A stretch of DNA of 64,000 bases from Lacrimispora defluvii (GCA_013036995.1 JAAOXG010000018.1:62001-126000); one strand, 5' to 3'. Positions 1 through 8,184 are shown, counted from the first letter of the stretch. Translations and numbers: made by a program. The notes: a model not told the origin generated them from the letters alone.

Positions 1-151
1 CTAAGCCAGTCGGGAATTTTTCAGCAAATGCAATTTCGGGTGAGCCAGGTCCTCCATGCAAATATAGTAACACAGGGTTTTCAGTATTTTCGCTCTGCAA
101 AAACATGCCCTGCTTTGACCCATTGATTTCTACGAAGAACTTTTCATTCAT
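1..151 (-). CDS. alpha/beta hydrolase, N-terminal part (runs off window)
   Basis: Only the first 50 codons are present; the gene continues past position 1. Translation begins at an ATG whose last base is 151, preceded on the minus strand by a GAGGTG ribosome binding site. The segment LLYLHGGPGSPE at about residues 29-40 is the oxyanion-hole motif HGGPG typical of proline iminopeptidase-like alpha/beta hydrolases. There is no signal peptide, so a cytoplasmic enzyme is likely. The substrate cannot be judged because the nucleophile and histidine regions lie outside the window. It sits just downstream of the nitroreductase on the same strand. Confidence 0.75.
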   Translation of the reverse strand, partial: MNEKFFVEINGSKQGMFLQSENTENPVLLYLHGGPGSPEIAFAEKFPTGL

Positions 152-279
152 TTTTTTCACCTCGCAAATTGTAAATAATCTTCAGAGTAGAATACCACAA
201 TGCTTACTAACTATCAATATTAAGTTTCCAATGTACAGTAATTCGCTTCCTTTATAAATCCATCAGGAATTAATCAAAA

Positions 280-870
280 TTAATCACGCCATTCAAGAAT
301 ATCATCTAACCTTTTTCTGGGTCTCGCATGAGGATCTTCATCTGCATATCCTACTGTCATTGCTGCAAAAAGTTCTCCTTCAACATTTAACCAATCGCTT
401 AATTCCTTATATGCAAAATATGTATCGCAAATCCATAAGCTACCCAATCCAAGTTCAGAAGCTGTGAGTGCCATATTTTCGATTGCTGCACCGATCGACT
501 GAGCATTGCAGATTTCGTAAATACGCTCTTCAGGTTTTAAAGAAGAATCAATATCTAATCCAAGGGAATTGATAATAAAAATGACAACAGGTGCCTGTTC
601 CATAATTTTCAAAGTATATTCTGCACTATTAAGGTACTGCGCGCTTTCCGGAAGAAGCGGAAACTCCTTCTCTCTTATTAATCCTTTAGCCATAGCTGCA
701 AGCATATCCTTCTTAGCATTGCCAGTTACTACAATAAATTTCCATGGCTGTCGGTTTTTAGAAGATGGTGCAAGGATTCCTGACTGTAAAATTTCCTCTA
801 TCATATATCTGGGTACATCTTCTCTTTTATATTTCCGTATACTACGTCTGTTTATAATGGCTGATAACAT
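280..870 (-). CDS. nitroreductase family protein (FMN oxidoreductase)
   Basis: A 196-residue protein, the usual length for small FMN-dependent nitroreductases, which reduce nitro groups or quinones with NAD(P)H. The N-terminal NRRSIRKY (about residues 7-14) and APSSKNRQPWKF (about 34-45) are the FMN phosphate and ring-binding segments of the family, and GLGSLWICD near residue 141 is the second FMN segment. The start ATG directly abuts the stop codon of the upstream GNAT gene, and its ribosome binding site GGAGGGAG lies inside that gene's end, so the two are almost certainly co-translated. The natural substrate is unknown. Confidence 0.9.
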   Translation of the reverse strand: MLSAIINRRSIRKYKREDVPRYMIEEILQSGILAPSSKNRQPWKFIVVTGNAKKDMLAAMAKGLIREKEFPLLPESAQYLNSAEYTLKIMEQAPVVIFIINSLGLDIDSSLKPEERIYEICNAQSIGAAIENMALTASELGLGSLWICDTYFAYKELSDWLNVEGELFAAMTVGYADEDPHARPRKRLDDILEWRD

Positions 871-1347
871 TTATCGCTCCCTCCTCAGATAAACCATATC
901 AACCAGTTGTTTCCCATCTTCAAACATTGGGTGATCGTAGTTATCTACAAAAAAGTTTATTATTCGGTGTGATTCTGTAAAACCACATTTTTTATAAAAA
1001 GTTAGCGAAGAGGGTACATCTCCTGTCCCAACAAACATAATGTTGCAATCCCTGTAAGCGGAAAACAGGAACTCTATCAGACTTTTTCCATAGCCTTTTC
1101 GTTGACATTCAGGCGAAACAGCTATGTTTTTAAGCACATAAACACCATCACTTTCTTTTGTAATCACACATTCAGCTTTTATACCATTATCATCCAAAAC
1201 GAACATTTCACCACGCTCAAGATATTTATCTATCATATCTTCCTGCTCGTCGGCCAGCAATAGTAAGTCTATATATTCCTTTTTGTTGTCCGTAACTTTC
1301 CATATCCTTCTATTGTCAGAATAAATTTCCGCATGATCCGCTGTCAT
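871..1347 (-). CDS. GNAT family N-acetyltransferase
   Basis: A 158-residue acetyltransferase of the GNAT fold, transferring acetyl from acetyl-CoA to an unknown amine. The acetyl-CoA pyrophosphate loop is visible as ECQRKGYGKSLIEFLF (Q-x-x-G-x-G type) in the middle of the protein, and FYKKCGF near residue 116 is the usual C-terminal beta-bulge region. A GAGGT ribosome binding site precedes the ATG. It forms a tight pair with the downstream nitroreductase. Resistance, protein or metabolite acetylation are all possible. Confidence 0.88.
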   Translation of the reverse strand: MTADHAEIYSDNRRIWKVTDNKKEYIDLLLLADEQEDMIDKYLERGEMFVLDDNGIKAECVITKESDGVYVLKNIAVSPECQRKGYGKSLIEFLFSAYRDCNIMFVGTGDVPSSLTFYKKCGFTESHRIINFFVDNYDHPMFEDGKQLVDMVYLRRER

Positions 1348-1472
1348 ATGTGGTTACCTCGTAATCTTATTTTCTATTTTATGAACTATAGTATTTCTGT
1401 TTTTTCTTTTAAACTGTTAAGAAAAGACATTTCTAAATCAAGATAACACCAATATTTAATTCTACTTTATAC

Positions 1473-2395
1473 TTATACTACATAATGTTTTGCATTTGAA
1501 TCTATCCATTCAATAATAAAATCGAAACGCTCTTTCGTTAATTCATGACCACCTGGATATCTCTTGTGGTACAGGTTTTGTAACGCATCATATTCTAAAT
1601 AAGTTCGGCTGGCTTTTCCAACGATATATGACGCATCTTTTGAATATTTATCATCTTCCGCAGAAACAATAAGCAATTGTCTTGGCGCAATACAAGATAC
1701 CAAATCATATATATCATATTTACCATGAAAGTTCGGAATTACGCTTGCCATTTCAATTCCAATATTATTAATCATACGGTTCTCATAAGTACAAGCACTA
1801 CCACTTGCACAACTATAAGCGATTCGTTCATCTAACGCAGAAAGAAATAAGACAGTATTACCCCCGTAAGAATGTCCCAGTGTGCTAATTTTTTTGTTAT
1901 TAACATATGTAAGATTAGAAAGCAATGTTATTCCATTCATGGCATCATTCAGCACTTTTTTCATCAGACATTCGCCTTTTATTATACGATAACACATTTC
2001 ATTAAAATGCTGCCAAAAGTCGAACCCCTCCACTTGTGTATCCTGACGTCTTTCCTCAAAACATATTGAATCAGGAGCTAATACCACAAATCCCTTTTTT
2101 GCCAATTCTGGTCCAAAAGCCTGCAGAGGATTTCCGGCCAAACCGCAAACTTCACTCTTTCCCAAATGGTGTTCCCTGTTATGCTGGTGATTGATGAGAA
2201 TAGCTGGATTATTATTAATAATTTGCGGAATTAAAATAAAGCAATGACTTTGTCTCCGTAAGAATCATACTCAATCAATTGTCTTGTATATCCATCTGCC
2301 TTAGTGGAATCCAACAGTTTATACTCAACATCAGGTATGGTATTGGGAACTGAAATTCCAATTGCTTTTGCTATCTCATTTTTTAAATTTACCAT
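1473..2395 (-). pseudogene. alpha/beta hydrolase (dienelactone hydrolase/esterase type), frameshifted
   Basis: Two reading frames together make one protein. The first (from ATG at 2395, with a GAGGTG ribosome binding site) encodes MVNLKNEIAKAIGI to YDSYGDKVIALF and stops at 2231. The second, shifted by one base, is already open upstream of its apparent TTG start and reads FILIPQIINNNPAILINHQHN, then HLGKSEVCGLAG, then GHSYGG (catalytic Ser) and a C-terminal GGHELT (catalytic His). Adding one base to the A-run at 2238-2240 restores a continuous product of about 307 residues, the normal length for this esterase family. The lesion is either a real inactivating mutation or a sequencing error. The intact family contains esterases and dienelactone-type hydrolases. 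Confidence 0.8.
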
Positions 2396-2433
2396 ATTAC
2401 TCACCTCACTTATCAAGGGTTCTACTCCAATTT

Positions 2434-3036
2434 TTAATAGGATTTATCAGCACGCTTTTTTCCTTTAAAATCTTTATGAATATAGATATGCTCTTTTAAA
2501 TTAATAAGTTCTGTTTTATTAAATTGAAGTTCAATAATGTATGGCATCCAATCAATTATTCGGAGAAAATCATCACAGCCAAACTTTGGGTTGTAATAAT
2601 TAAGAATAGAGCTAAGTGCTGTACCATGAGTTCCAACCACAATAGTCTTACCCTCGTTTTTACTGATTATCTCTTCTAATGCCGATATGTTTCTATTCTG
2701 AACCATATTGATGGATTCCCCACCATCTTCGTGGAAATCCTTATCAAGCCAACGTTTCCTAAACATTCCATAATTGTCACTGTCTGTACCTTTTTTTCTT
2801 TCACAAAGCCGTTCATCCAATATAATCTCTTTTTTGTGAAACGCTGCTGAATCCTTAATCGTTTCGACACTTCTTTTATATGGACTACAGTAAAAGACAT
2901 CTACGTTCCTATCTTTCAAAAAATCATATACAATTTTTGAATCTTGCTGACCTTCTAATGTCAAAGGCCTGGTAGAGTCGTCAGCAGACCAGGAATGGTC
3001 TGGTTGTGCATGTCGTACGAAATAAACAATCGTCAT
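2434..3036 (-). CDS. histidine phosphatase family protein
   Basis: A phosphoglycerate-mutase-like phosphatase of about 200 residues. The phosphohistidine motif RHAQPDH is near the N-terminus and the second catalytic histidine is in VVGTHGTALSS towards the C-terminus; the Arg in YCSPYKRSVET is also typical. I chose the ATG at 3036 because GGAGGAAATT lies directly before it; the longer reading from a TTG at 3048 would use the ribosome binding site as coding sequence. It acts on a small phosphorylated molecule in the cytoplasm, but the substrate cannot be told from sequence. Confidence 0.88.
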   Translation of the reverse strand: MTIVYFVRHAQPDHSWSADDSTRPLTLEGQQDSKIVYDFLKDRNVDVFYCSPYKRSVETIKDSAAFHKKEIILDERLCERKKGTDSDNYGMFRKRWLDKDFHEDGGESINMVQNRNISALEEIISKNEGKTIVVGTHGTALSSILNYYNPKFGCDDFLRIIDWMPYIIELQFNKTELINLKEHIYIHKDFKGKKRADKSY

Positions 3037-3079
3037 AATTTCCTCCAATTCAAGGATATAATCTCATTATTTAGTTATA

Positions 3080-3778
3080 TCAGTAGAAGTCACAATATAC
3101 TTTCCAGTCAGACAATATAGAATTATAAAATAAATAGAAGTTTCCACTGTCTACAATATTAAACTTAGCTTTCTCATCTGAAGAAATTTGCATAACAAAC
3201 TCATACCCTTTACCAAAAGAAAAACCCGACTGGCAAAAGGCAGGATAACCACCAATCTTGTGTCCTGTATATATTTCTTCGCATATATCTTCAAAATATT
3301 CGATTCCTCTTGTTGTCTCTAAATTGAGTATTATATCTTCAATATCTTCTGGAATTCCACCACCATCCCAACATGGAAAATCATTCTCCACCAAATTAGG
3401 CGTAAGAGGAAATGGTTTTATTATATCAGTTTGATAATTACAAGGGACTAACTGTTCTAATGAACCATATGTACGAATGCAAAACCATGGACTCAAATCT
3501 TCTGATACCAGGTTATCCCAAACATCGTTTGACATAAAGATTGTAACAAGTTCAGTACCGGACAATTCTGTTGGTATAAAAGGCAGATTCTTTAAAAAAA
3601 TTGTTGCCAGGGGAACCATATTATTTTCTCTTTTATCTTTAGGGAAATTTTCGCCTTCACGCTGCCAGCGAACACTGCCAATCCAGCTTTCCAGTAATTC
3701 ACCTGTTGGTCTTTTCCCTCCAGTCTTAAAAATAATGGCTTTTTTTGAGAGATTTTTCTTTATTTCTTCCACTGTCAT
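3080..3778 (-). CDS. DUF1963 (YwqG-like) family protein
   Basis: A 232-residue protein whose C-terminal half, with HKIGGYPAFCQSGF and then YEFVMQISSD, matches the layout of DUF1963/YwqG-like proteins. Their function is not established. There is no signal peptide or membrane segment. The ATG at 3778 has an AGAGGTG ribosome binding site nine bases upstream; a GTG at 3790 is in frame but overlaps that site. It lies 16 bases downstream of the frameshifted RNA-ligase-like gene, so the two are probably co-transcribed. Confidence 0.72.
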   Translation of the reverse strand: MTVEEIKKNLSKKAIIFKTGGKRPTGELLESWIGSVRWQREGENFPKDKRENNMVPLATIFLKNLPFIPTELSGTELVTIFMSNDVWDNLVSEDLSPWFCIRTYGSLEQLVPCNYQTDIIKPFPLTPNLVENDFPCWDGGGIPEDIEDIILNLETTRGIEYFEDICEEIYTGHKIGGYPAFCQSGFSFGKGYEFVMQISSDEKAKFNIVDSGNFYLFYNSILSDWKVYCDFY

Positions 3779-3794
3779 AATTAACATCACCTCT

Positions 3795-4365
3795 TTAGAA
3801 ATCTGACATTCCAGAATCCATGCTTAACCCATCTAATTGAATTGTATAAATTTCTTCCACAGGAAATGTTATTTTTACTAATCCTATAGAAACAAACTCA
3901 CCATTTATCTTTTCAAATTCATGTAATATTAAATCACTCGCATGATAAAAAAGAACTATCATCATCCTCACCAGTGAGGGCAACAGTACAATGTGGAACC
4001 CAATGATCTGGACAATACCATTCCCAACCTTTATTATCAAAATCATTTAAATATTCGTGTAATTCCCGCTGAAATTGATACATACTACTATTCATTACAG
4101 GTGATACAAAAATAGTTTTAGTATCATTAAACATACCTACTGACCCAATATGTACAGGTAATTGCCTATGACTTTGAGCGAATTCCATTAATTTTTTTAT
4201 ACATTTTCCTTCTTCCACATCATTAAAACAAGCTAATGTTAGATGTGGTCTTGTTTTCCATTCCAAAAACTTTGAGCTTAGTTTTTCATCTGCTACTCGT
4301 TTGGCTAAATGGTAAAGTTTCTGTTCCGTTTTTATATCGTAATACAATTCTATTGCATATTGCAT
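3795..4365 (-). pseudogene. 2'-5' RNA ligase / 2H phosphoesterase family, frameshifted
   Basis: The first frame starts at ATG 4365 behind a GGAGGT site and contains both 2H motifs, HLTLACF and HCTVALT. It then runs into a six-A run at 3947-3952 (T-run on the coding strand) and stops soon after. The other frame continues the family sequence as FYHASDLILHEFEKINGEF to ITFPVEEIYTIQL and stops at 3795. Removing one base from the run gives a continuous product of about 189 residues, the normal size for 2'-5' RNA ligase-like proteins, which act on cyclic phosphodiesters or 2'-5' bonds. Both catalytic motifs precede the shift, so a C-terminally altered product could still be made. Confidence 0.8.
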
Positions 4366-4494
4366 ATAACTTACCTCCACAAAATATCGAGATCACTTAA
4401 AATATTATATTTATAAAATAACGTTTAATGCGTATATAGAAAATGATACCACTATCGTATTGCTAAGCAAGAATTATATTACTTATATCTATTT

Positions 4495-5073
4495 TTAACT
4501 ATTAATATTGTCTGTTATTTTCTCTAAATTGTGTATTACAGATAATGTTCCATCAATTACAATAACAGGACAACCAAGTTTCCTTGCACATTCTTCAACT
4601 TCTTTTAAATTACGATTTTTTACCATTTCTCGAAATTCCATTTGCTGTGCGAACATATCACCACCATCAAGAACTCTTGCTCCGAACCTTTTTTCTTCCC
4701 TCGCTTGAATTCTCTTTAATCTTTCTTCAAGTGGCGTCTGAACCCAAAAAGCAATATCAATACGAGAAAGAATTTCATCACACCAATTCATTGTAACTCC
4801 AGAAATAATAAACCTTGGATGAGTCTTTATATTCTCCATAATTGCAGTTTGTACTTCGCCCTTTGTTCTAGGGTTAGAAAAAGGTAATTCATCTAACTGG
4901 TCATTCTCAATTACACTGTTATTTTCTAACGCCAATCTTCTTGAATCTCTTTGCTCAGGAAAATAATAATCTTCCACATCCATCTCAAAATAACCTGTCT
5001 GCTTTGATAATGCATGTGTCAGAGTAGACTTTCCGCTCCCATTCAGTCCAAAAACAGCAATCCCATTAATCAT
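4495..5073 (-). CDS. P-loop NTPase / small-molecule kinase-like protein
   Basis: A 192-residue protein with a Walker A loop GLNGSGKST at residues 9-17, followed by EMDVEDYYFP, the position of the substrate-side acidic residues in shikimate/adenylate kinase-like folds. A lid-like region rich in Arg (LEERLKRIQAREEKRFG) follows in the C-terminal half. This suggests a small cytosolic kinase of the AAA/shikimate-kinase type with an unknown acceptor. The start ATG follows a GGGGGAAAAAGG purine stretch. It is the first gene of the AT-rich minus-strand string. Confidence 0.8.
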   Translation of the reverse strand: MINGIAVFGLNGSGKSTLTHALSKQTGYFEMDVEDYYFPEQRDSRRLALENNSVIENDQLDELPFSNPRTKGEVQTAIMENIKTHPRFIISGVTMNWCDEILSRIDIAFWVQTPLEERLKRIQAREEKRFGARVLDGGDMFAQQMEFREMVKNRNLKEVEECARKLGCPVIVIDGTLSVIHNLEKITDNINS

Positions 5074-5107
5074 CCTTTTTCCCCCTACATACCTAGATGC
5101 TTTTTCT

Positions 5108-5248
5108 CTATAACCAAACTTTAATTAAATGATCAATTATAAATGCGACAATCCTCATTCCAATACCTGCTATTTCAAGCTCTAATTGACCAGATTCATA
5201 ATTGTTTGTCTCTATATTATTTGTCTCTATTTGATTGAAATTACTCAT
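5108..5248 (-). pseudogene. short ORF resembling the start of an RDD-family membrane protein (fragment)
   Basis: A 46-codon minus-strand reading frame: a polar N-terminus with the repeated peptide IETNN, then ELEIAGIGMRIVAFIIDHL before a stop. The AG-x-x-x-R-x-x-A-x-x-I-D pattern resembles the first segment of RDD-family membrane proteins, whose remaining two helices are absent here. The repeated peptide comes from two copies of an 11-base repeat at 5205-5215 and 5220-5230. No convincing ribosome binding site is visible. This is probably a decayed remnant and may not be expressed. Confidence 0.35.
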
Positions 5249-5496
5249 AAACATTTATCTTCAATTCGTAATCTGACAATAAAAAATCCGTAACTAGTTT
5301 AGATTTCAATTGTTTTCGAACACTTATTCCCATTTTATGACAAATGGAAAGATAATTCAATCAACTATTTAGATTTTATTTAAATTAATACAACATATCT
5401 CTTACCATTTCTTAACCACTTTTCTCCCTTAAGCGCATTAATTTATCATTAACTCCTCCAACCAAAACTTTGAGAAAAAAACACCAAAAAGCAATC

Positions 5497-5526
5497 TTGA
5501 CACCCTATTATTTCCTATGATATAGT
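5497..5526 (+). promoter_or_regulatory. predicted sigma-A promoter of the haem-type membrane protein gene
   Basis: A consensus -35 TTGACA at 5497-5502 and a -10 TATAGT at 5521-5526 are separated by 18 bases, about 85 bases upstream of the plus-strand ATG at 5613. Confidence 0.6.
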
Positions 5527-5527
5527 T

Positions 5528-5557
5528 CGTGATGGTTAGTTTTTGCTAACTATCGTG
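5528..5557 (+). promoter_or_regulatory. inverted repeat at the predicted transcription start (operator or leader hairpin)
   Basis: Twelve-base arms (5528-5539 and 5546-5557) pair around a TTTTTG loop, counting three G-U pairs. The core is GGTTAG / CTAACT. The element begins immediately after the predicted -10 box and has no T-run behind it, so an operator or 5' leader hairpin is more likely than a terminator. Confidence 0.45.
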
Positions 5558-5612
5558 CAACCATTTACCCCCACCTCCAACATTACCAAGAAAGGTTAAA
5601 CGGCACATTTAT

Positions 5613-6368
5613 ATGATTTTCTTAATTGCGTTACTGGAAGCCATCCTATTTGTATTCTTTTTCAAAAATGCCATCCGCAAACACCCGGCAGTATTCTACG
5701 TGCTATCTGTAGCAGTAATCGGATTTATCGTATGTTATACAAAATTAAACCTATACGAAGTATTACCGGAATGGACCTACCTCTATATCATTTCTGTCTT
5801 TTACAGAGGTGCCTTCTCCACTGCACTATTCGTCATCGTTATGTATATTGGCGCTTTAAATCCAAAAGGAAAAATTGTGCGGGCGCTGATGCCCATCAGA
5901 GGTTATTTGTCCATTATCGCCTGCCTGATTACATTAGCACACTCCTTTGCCTATGGGATCTATTACATAGCAGCTATTTTCAAAACCCCAGATGAACTGG
6001 ATCTTCGACAGATCCTTGCATTAATTCTGACAGTACCCCTCTTTTTAATTATGATTGTTTTAATGGTCACATCTTTTAAAGCAGTGAGAAAAAAGATGAA
6101 ACCCAGGGTTTGGAAAAATGTACAGCGACTTTCCTACCCCTGGTTTGCCATCCTTTACGTTTACTTGATGGTGCTATTAATTCCCAGCATGCTGGAATCC
6201 CTGAACCCGGCTTCTGGTGTGGAGATGCTCTATCAGGTGAACTATGTTTTATCCGTATTGGTATACACGGTTGTGTTTGGTGTATATCTGATTCTTAGAA
6301 TTAGGAAATATAAAAAAGATCAGCTAAGACGAAGACAGAATCTGCAAAAGTCTGCAATTGCTGTCTGA
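5613..6368 (+). CDS. ferric reductase-like / MsrQ-like integral membrane protein
   Basis: A 251-residue hydrophobic protein with about six membrane helices and a basic C-terminal tail. The middle helices, RGYLSIIACLITLAHSFAYG and then VWKNVQRLSYPWFAILYVY, resemble the haem-binding core of ferric reductase-like transmembrane proteins (MsrQ/YedZ type). One candidate haem-ligand histidine is visible in LAHSF; the histidine usually found after QRLsY appears to be absent. That could mean a haem-free or divergent member. No redox partner is encoded next to it. The gene is monocistronic and converges with the ceramidase-like gene eight bases later. The start is uncertain because the ribosome binding site is weak. 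Confidence 0.65.
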   Translation: MIFLIALLEAILFVFFFKNAIRKHPAVFYVLSVAVIGFIVCYTKLNLYEVLPEWTYLYIISVFYRGAFSTALFVIVMYIGALNPKGKIVRALMPIRGYLSIIACLITLAHSFAYGIYYIAAIFKTPDELDLRQILALILTVPLFLIMIVLMVTSFKAVRKKMKPRVWKNVQRLSYPWFAILYVYLMVLLIPSMLESLNPASGVEMLYQVNYVLSVLVYTVVFGVYLILRIRKYKKDQLRRRQNLQKSAIAV

Positions 6369-6376
6369 TCAGACTC

Positions 6377-7690
6377 CTAATACTCCAGCCACGCCTTTAC
6401 CACCTCATCCTCCAGCCGGTTTGCAGTATCCCGGTTTAAGGGCATCACTCTGCCATGGTACTGATAGTAAAGGAGGTTTGACCAGAGAACTTCAAACCCA
6501 CCCTTGTCATATTCAGCAGTTGTGGGAAGATAACCGGAGCATCCATTTGTATAACCATTGAAAAATAACATGGGATTATTGCTTTTCTTCCAGATTTTAA
6601 CTGCAATATCAGACATAATTTCATTTGGAACACCGCAGAGACAGCCGTCATTGACTGCGAAAAACTGTATTTCAATTTCGGCCCTCTGCTTTTTTTCTCC
6701 CCTGTTTAGTAATCTTTCCACTTCCATTAACCACCCTTTACCCTCAATCCTCCCCATTTCCCATGCTTCGGCTGCGATTTCTCCTGCCCTTTTTAATTCC
6801 GGAACATCAGCATAAAAATACGACTTAACCGAAAACATGGATATTCTGGAGACAGGCCTTGGTTTTATCAGATATACCACCGGATAAAGGGCTTCACAGA
6901 TGGCTTCTGCCATATCCTTCAATGCCTTCTGGCTCTGTGCGTCAGATCTTTCTTTCATCTGAACACTGTTGTCCATCAAATGTTCCTCTGCTGGATGGAT
7001 TTCCAGATAATCTGCATTTTCCTGGCGGTATCTGGGTCTTACATCTCCGGAAGCCCCCTGCACCATCATTACATTACAGCCATATCTTCTCTCCAGAGCT
7101 TCTCTTGCCTCTCCGAAATAATCCGGTGAAATCAAGTAATTATCAGGCATCAGAACGTTGCAGTGAGCAGTTACCCTGACTACAAGAACTTTTATTTTTT
7201 CCTGATCCTCTCCGCATATCTTTAAGATTCCTATTCTTGGATCAATTGGCTGATTACTCTCTCTTCGGTTAATCCCAACCGTGTTTTCTGCAATCCCCCA
7301 CCCTGCATATACGGGTACCATGGATTCATCCGCTTTCTTTACTCCTGAAAGAATTGACTGACACACAAAATCATAATATTCTTTTTCCACTGCAGCATTA
7401 GGAGCAGCGTGTGTATGGGAAAAGCATATCATAACCTGTTCCATTCTGACAGTCAAAATCTCTGCAGCCTTTTTTCTTATAAAGCTGGTCAGTGCAACGG
7501 TAAAACCCAGGCTGTCGATTGTTATAAGGCAGTAACGTTCCTGATTTTTTTTAATTACAAGAATCTGGGTCTTTAAATCCTTCATGACTCCCCTTGAACA
7601 GTTGTCAATCCGTGCATCATATCCTGCCATCTGTACCGGTTTTTCCGGCGTTATGATTCGTTCTTCATATCCCACATATGTCGGATCCAT
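6377..7690 (-). CDS. neutral/alkaline ceramidase N-terminal domain-like protein
   Basis: A 437-residue protein resembling the N-terminal catalytic domain of neutral/alkaline non-lysosomal ceramidases and related bacterial hydrolases. The zinc-ligand motif SHTHAAP lies at residues 91-97, a second histidine occurs in VTAHCNVL near residue 175, and VMMVQGASGDVRPR gives the family's GasGD pattern. No signal peptide is visible, so it probably acts in the cytoplasm on an amide of an imported or internal substrate rather than on host ceramide. A GGGAGGG ribosome binding site precedes the ATG. Many Clostridia carry such paralogues next to sugar genes; here no transporter is adjacent. Confidence 0.75.
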   Translation of the reverse strand: MDPTYVGYEERIITPEKPVQMAGYDARIDNCSRGVMKDLKTQILVIKKNQERYCLITIDSLGFTVALTSFIRKKAAEILTVRMEQVMICFSHTHAAPNAAVEKEYYDFVCQSILSGVKKADESMVPVYAGWGIAENTVGINRRESNQPIDPRIGILKICGEDQEKIKVLVVRVTAHCNVLMPDNYLISPDYFGEAREALERRYGCNVMMVQGASGDVRPRYRQENADYLEIHPAEEHLMDNSVQMKERSDAQSQKALKDMAEAICEALYPVVYLIKPRPVSRISMFSVKSYFYADVPELKRAGEIAAEAWEMGRIEGKGWLMEVERLLNRGEKKQRAEIEIQFFAVNDGCLCGVPNEIMSDIAVKIWKKSNNPMLFFNGYTNGCSGYLPTTAEYDKGGFEVLWSNLLYYQYHGRVMPLNRDTANRLEDEVVKAWLEY

Positions 7691-7774
7691 TTTTATTCCC
7701 TCCCCTTACGGCTTTTAAAGTTATTTTATCCGCGTCTGTTGAAAAATTCAATGTACCGTTTCTTTCTGTATTAT

Positions 7775-7812
7775 TCTATATAAAATAACGGAGCTGCATC
7801 AGCAGCCCCGTC
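7775..7812 (-). terminator. rho-independent terminator after the CD3324-family gene
   Basis: The stem at 7789-7797 pairs with 7802-7810 (one mismatch, loop ATCA). On the minus strand the hairpin is followed by TTATTTTAT, just past the stop at 7816. Confidence 0.75.
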
Positions 7813-7815
7813 CAT

Positions 7816-8079
7816 TTATTGTTCATATATAATTTTTCTGATTGCGGAAAGAGAAAGGCAGTATTGCATTGCCAGGACTTCCATGGAACTGCCCGTCTGG
7901 TACTGGGTTCTGATTTCACTATTTCTCTGTTTTAACTCATTTCTGTATCCGGTTTTCTCTCCCCATTGTTTTCTCTGTTCACAAAGAGCAGGGATATAGA
8001 GATATTCTCCCTGAATATATTGCTGCAATCCCCTGATCAGTTCATCGGGTAAAATTGTTCTTGCATTGATATATTTCAT
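7816..8079 (-). CDS. CD3324 family (Mor-like) small DNA-binding protein
   Basis: An 87-residue protein starting MKYINARTILPDELI, followed by IQGEYLYIPA and a C-terminal helix-turn-helix (EVLAMQYCLSLSAIRKII). This is the layout of the CD3324 family, small regulators related to the Mor transcription activators. An AGGAGG site lies eight bases before the ATG. The upstream leader contains a large nested inverted repeat and a short ORF, described separately. It may regulate itself or the neighbouring ceramidase-like gene; its targets are unknown. Confidence 0.8.
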   Translation of the reverse strand: MKYINARTILPDELIRGLQQYIQGEYLYIPALCEQRKQWGEKTGYRNELKQRNSEIRTQYQTGSSMEVLAMQYCLSLSAIRKIIYEQ

Positions 8080-8110
8080 GCTGGCTTCCTCCTATATTTT
8101 AAGTCAGAAG

Positions 8111-8184
8111 GCAAAACCGGCATTGTTTCAGTGACGGAACTCTCTCCATGCAATTGTCACCGAAACTGCCGTTTTTGCATGGAG
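8111..8184 (-). promoter_or_regulatory. nested inverted repeats, possible pseudoknot or attenuator leader
   Basis: The arm at 8111-8135 pairs with 8156-8178 to form a stem of about 20 base pairs with small bulges (core GTTTC.GTGAC / GTCAC.GAAAC). The loop segment 8144-8153 (CTCCATGCAA) is an exact reverse complement of 8175-8184 (TTGCATGGAG), which overlaps the base of the stem. The two pairings could compete or form an H-type pseudoknot. The element lies between divergent genes, in the 5' leader of the CD3324-type gene. Confidence 0.5.

Larger units (their letters stand above)
5249..5612. other. AT-rich intergenic stretch before the membrane protein gene
   Basis: No convincing gene is visible here on either strand. 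The left part is plain AT-rich sequence. The right part holds the predicted promoter and inverted repeat described separately for the downstream plus-strand membrane protein gene. Confidence 0.5.

Noticed and set aside
5205-5230. Direct repeats of 11 bases as a start of a CRISPR or iteron array
   Set aside because: There are only two copies, close together, inside a short coding remnant; they simply duplicate a peptide.
1-5250. Integron-like cassette array
   Set aside because: The small unrelated genes in one direction recall cassettes, but I found no repeated recombination sites between genes and no integrase.
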